From Thalassoglobus neptunius (GTDB lineage Bacteria > Planctomycetota > Planctomycetia > Planctomycetales > Planctomycetaceae), in contig NZ_SIHI01000001.1 in the NCBI RefSeq assembly GCF_007859735.1, forward strand, positions 2,433,249-2,497,248: a DNA stretch of 64,000 nucleotides, in the 5' to 3' direction. The notes below the pieces were generated by a model that did no database searches, was not told where the DNA came from, and worked only from the letters and a program-made list of their open reading frames with translations. Positions 60,953 through 64,000 of the stretch are shown piece by piece. The position numbers and the translations under genes were made by a program. Numbering within the stretch: position 1 is the first letter of the stretch; each line of letters starts with the position of its first letter.

Positions 60953-62194
60953 ATGAATCGGTTGACACTGCTCGCAACCGTCCTGACGACCTGCGGGCTC
61001 TCTGCCCCACTGTTCGCACAAGACGCAGATGATGTTTTTCAACGGCTCGACGCCAACGAAGACGGAATCTTGACCGCTGAAGAAGTTCCGGAAGCCCAAC
61101 AGCGATTCTTCGATCGTCTCGTTCGATCCGGCGACAAAAATGAAGACGGAAAACTCTCACAGGCAGAGTATCAAGCCACTCTCACCGAGGACGACGCACC
61201 TCAGGACCGCGATCCAAGTCGACGTCCCGGAGAAGGTCGATTCGGCCAGGGACGCCCAGGTCAAGGACGTGGTCCAGGAGGCCCCGGCGGATCTGATTTC
61301 TTCGCTCGCTTCGACAAAAACGAGGATGGAAAACTCACCATCGATGAAGCTCCGGAACAAATGCGAGAACGCCTCCAGTCGATCATGGATCGACTCGGAA
61401 CCGACGAAATTGACCTCGAACAGATGAATCGAATGCGAGGACGCGATCGGAGCGACCGACCATCTCGTGACGATGATGAATCCGCAATGCAGCGTGACCG
61501 ACCTGATCGATACTCCTCCCGAAACCGAGACGATCGCGAAGATGCCGAACGCCGAGAAGGTGGCCGCCCGGAATTTGGTCGCCCACCCCGTGGTGGCGGA
61601 TTCGCATTCATGCGGATTCTGGACGCTGACCGAAACGGATCAATCAGCAAGGCGGAAGCACTGGAAGTCGGAAAACTCTTCCGGGAACTCGATGCCAACG
61701 ACGACGGAGAACTCGACGACCGTGAACTCATGGGATTCGATGGCGACCGACCACCTGGAATGGCGATGGGTCGAGGCGACGGACGACCACCATTTGGTCG
61801 ACCAGAACCCGGTGATCGCCCCGAGGGAGCTTCGGATCGTCCGGAACGCGGGCGTCCAGAAGGCGACCGACCTGAACGAGATCGGCCCGAAGGCGGACCA
61901 CGCGGACGATTTGGTGACAGAGGTCCAGGACAAGGACGAGGACCGAACCCGATGGAAGGCTTCATCGAACGGTTCGACACCGACAAAGACGGAGCAATCT
62001 CAAAGTCAGAAGCCCCCGAACGAATGGCTGAAGGCTTTGATCGTCTCGATACCAACGGGGACGGAAAACTCACCGCTGATGAATTCGAAGCAATGGCTGG
62101 CGGCCGACGTCGAGACGGCGATCGCCCCGGCTTCGGACGAGGAAGACCCGAAGAACGGACAGACCGACCTGCCCGCCCAGAAATTGAAGAGTAA
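60953..62194 (+). CDS. Secreted EF-hand calcium-binding protein rich in Arg/Asp/Pro
   Basis: 413 residues. Signal peptide RLTLLATVLTTCGLSAPLFA (about 3-22). At least seven EF-hand-like loops are readable: DANEDGILTAEE, DKNEDGKLSQAE, DKNEDGKLTIDE, DADRNGSISKAE, DANDDGELDDRE, DTDKDGAISKSE and DTNGDGKLTADE. Between them lie low-complexity stretches rich in Arg, Asp, Pro and Gly (units like RPEGDRPERDRPEG at about 280-320). Probably a calcium-binding periplasmic or surface protein. The Arg/Asp blocks are mostly disordered. Ends at a bidirectional terminator about 60 bases downstream. Ribosome site ACGAGGA before ATG. Confidence 0.9.
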   Translation: MNRLTLLATVLTTCGLSAPLFAQDADDVFQRLDANEDGILTAEEVPEAQQRFFDRLVRSGDKNEDGKLSQAEYQATLTEDDAPQDRDPSRRPGEGRFGQGRPGQGRGPGGPGGSDFFARFDKNEDGKLTIDEAPEQMRERLQSIMDRLGTDEIDLEQMNRMRGRDRSDRPSRDDDESAMQRDRPDRYSSRNRDDREDAERREGGRPEFGRPPRGGGFAFMRILDADRNGSISKAEALEVGKLFRELDANDDGELDDRELMGFDGDRPPGMAMGRGDGRPPFGRPEPGDRPEGASDRPERGRPEGDRPERDRPEGGPRGRFGDRGPGQGRGPNPMEGFIERFDTDKDGAISKSEAPERMAEGFDRLDTNGDGKLTADEFEAMAGGRRRDGDRPGFGRGRPEERTDRPARPEIEE

Positions 62195-62256
62195 ACCGAA
62201 CGCCACTGTCGCGCGGCATCGATACCCCTCGGTGTCGCGTGACAGCTCCTCCCAAT

Positions 62257-62298
62257 AAAAAAGCCCTTCGGACCGCATTCGATCCGGAGGTTTTTTTT
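62257..62298. terminator. Bidirectional intrinsic terminator
   Basis: Stem CCTTCGGA (62265-62272) with TCCGGAGG (62283-62290), one G-T pair, followed by eight T (62291-62298) and preceded by six A (62257-62262). It serves the EF-hand gene on the plus strand and, in reverse, the converging GNAT gene. Confidence 0.9.
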
Positions 62299-62360
62299 CG
62301 TAGTAAGAGTGACTTCACCTTTCGGTTTCAGCGAGTCGCCGAAGAACTCCGCAATCTCGC

Positions 62361-62786
62361 TTACAGTTCTTTGCGCATCAGAACATGAGAGATCCCAGCT
62401 TCGGTGAATGAATCACCATCTTCGACGTAGCCCAACTGTCGGTAGAATGGAATAACCACAGTTTGAGAGTGCAGCCAGACGCTCACGAGATCTTCCCGCT
62501 TGGCAATTTCCTCGAGAGCCCGCATGATCAGCGTTCCGAAATTACGATTTCTCGATCGCTCCAGAACAGCCAACCGTCCAATCTTTCCATCGTGTTCCAG
62601 ATCGATTCGCCCTGTGCCCACGAACAATCCATCTTCCACCAAGACGACATGCTGAGAGACCTCATCCCGGTCGTCCCGCTCGATTTCTGGCGGAACACCC
62701 TGTTCAACGACGAAGACCTGCTCCCGAATCGGGATCACAATTGGGCCCAGCTCCTCAAATGACCCAACCCAGATACTTCGACTCAC
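62361..62786 (-). CDS. GNAT-family N-acetyltransferase
   Basis: 141 residues, single GNAT domain. Recognisable are REQVFVVEQGVPPEIERDD, typical of the ElaA-like branch, the acetyl-CoA motif A region IGRLAVLERSRNRNFGTLIM, and FYRQLGYVEDGDSF near the C-terminus. Substrate not predictable. Cytoplasmic. Start ATG at 62786 gives the family N-terminus; it converges with the EF-hand gene across a shared terminator. Confidence 0.88.
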   Translation of the reverse strand: MSRSIWVGSFEELGPIVIPIREQVFVVEQGVPPEIERDDRDEVSQHVVLVEDGLFVGTGRIDLEHDGKIGRLAVLERSRNRNFGTLIMRALEEIAKREDLVSVWLHSQTVVIPFYRQLGYVEDGDSFTEAGISHVLMRKEL

Positions 62787-63012
62787 ATTGAGCCCCCTTG
62801 AATCAGACGGAATGACAACTTGCGACGCAGCTCACGAGGGAATCCGCGAGGTCGCTCCTGCAAACAGGGACTTATCCATGCATCGACGAAATCACAGTTC
62901 GGAGCGATTTGAAGCGATCCGCTGAAACCGCTTCATGTGATGAAAGTCGGACTGCTGAAGCTGACCGCTGAATACCCGCGATGAACTGACTCTTGCAGAA
63001 GACGATCCAGAT

Positions 63013-63028
63013 GAAAGAGCGACTCGCT

Positions 63029-63031
<3 letters not shown>
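63013..63031 (-). repeat. Interspersed palindromic element, short copy E
   Basis: Only the palindromic end is present, reading TAGAGCGAGTCGCTCTTTC on the minus strand. Two changes against the consensus (A to G and T to C) are compensatory, so the palindrome is kept. The TAG is the stop codon of nqrF. Confidence 0.65.

Positions 63032-64000
<969 letters not shown>

Overview
The window looks like chromosomal DNA of a planctomycete (order Planctomycetales, Gimesia/Rubinisphaera-like). This is inferred from the gene families: paired ExbD/TolR genes beside a large PQQ-propeller protein, secreted proteins with a CPFC motif just after the signal peptide, menaquinone synthesis through MqnE, a fused AroDE, NqrF, many planctomycete-type proteins of unknown function, and very large surface proteins. 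Base composition appears even and moderately GC-rich. No tRNA, rRNA, CRISPR array, insertion sequence or prophage was recognised.

Layout. 1-593: start of a D-Ala-D-Ala ligase gene (minus, cut by the window edge). 801-11585: a plus-strand cluster with a membrane-anchored protein, an ExbB/TolQ channel, two ExbD/TolR proteins (one with a zinc ribbon), an FHA-membrane-PQQ protein, an oligopeptide-binding-like protein and a secreted protein of unknown function. This looks like a proton-motive-force-driven envelope machine. 11679-17363: minus-strand genes for LarC, a hotdog thioesterase, an alanine/proline-rich protein, an RND-type membrane fusion lipoprotein and AroDE. 17877-22418: a TPR protein ending in two RNA-polymerase alpha-CTD domains, then mqnE, an LUD protein and a class V aminotransferase. 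22540-25417: HisS, a YkgJ-type Cys-cluster protein and a protein of unknown function. 25916-36319: a HerA/DUF87-type ATPase, two small lipoproteins, a PAS-GAF-receiver protein with a degenerate kinase module, RibF and a HAMP histidine kinase. 36482-42726: SucA, a DapA-family lyase, a 2Fe-2S ferredoxin and a TolC-like protein.

43241-46695 is the most unusual functional unit. It is a tightly coupled four-gene operon in which a Rad50/SbcC-like ATPase is divided into two polypeptides. The Walker A/zinc-hook half and the signature/Walker B half are separate genes, and an Mre11/SbcD-like nuclease and a small coiled-coil protein lie between them. The Walker A half carries a 39-residue periodic Pro-Pro repeat.

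47107-55695 encodes a giant secreted protein of about 2860 residues. It has an inverse-autotransporter-like barrel at the N-terminus, long parallel beta-helix stretches, a nidogen-like domain and an embedded leishmanolysin-like (M8) zinc protease. 56089-60625 holds two tandem secreted paralogues (CPFC motif) and two membrane or lipoproteins sharing a CCFG domain. The window ends with an EF-hand protein, a GNAT acetyltransferase and the C-terminal part of NqrF.

A family of interspersed intergenic palindromic elements (about 105 bp, consensus end TAGAGCAAGTTGCTCT) occurs at least six times. In four places its terminal TAG is the stop codon of the adjoining gene. All calls come from reading the sequence; no database search was run.
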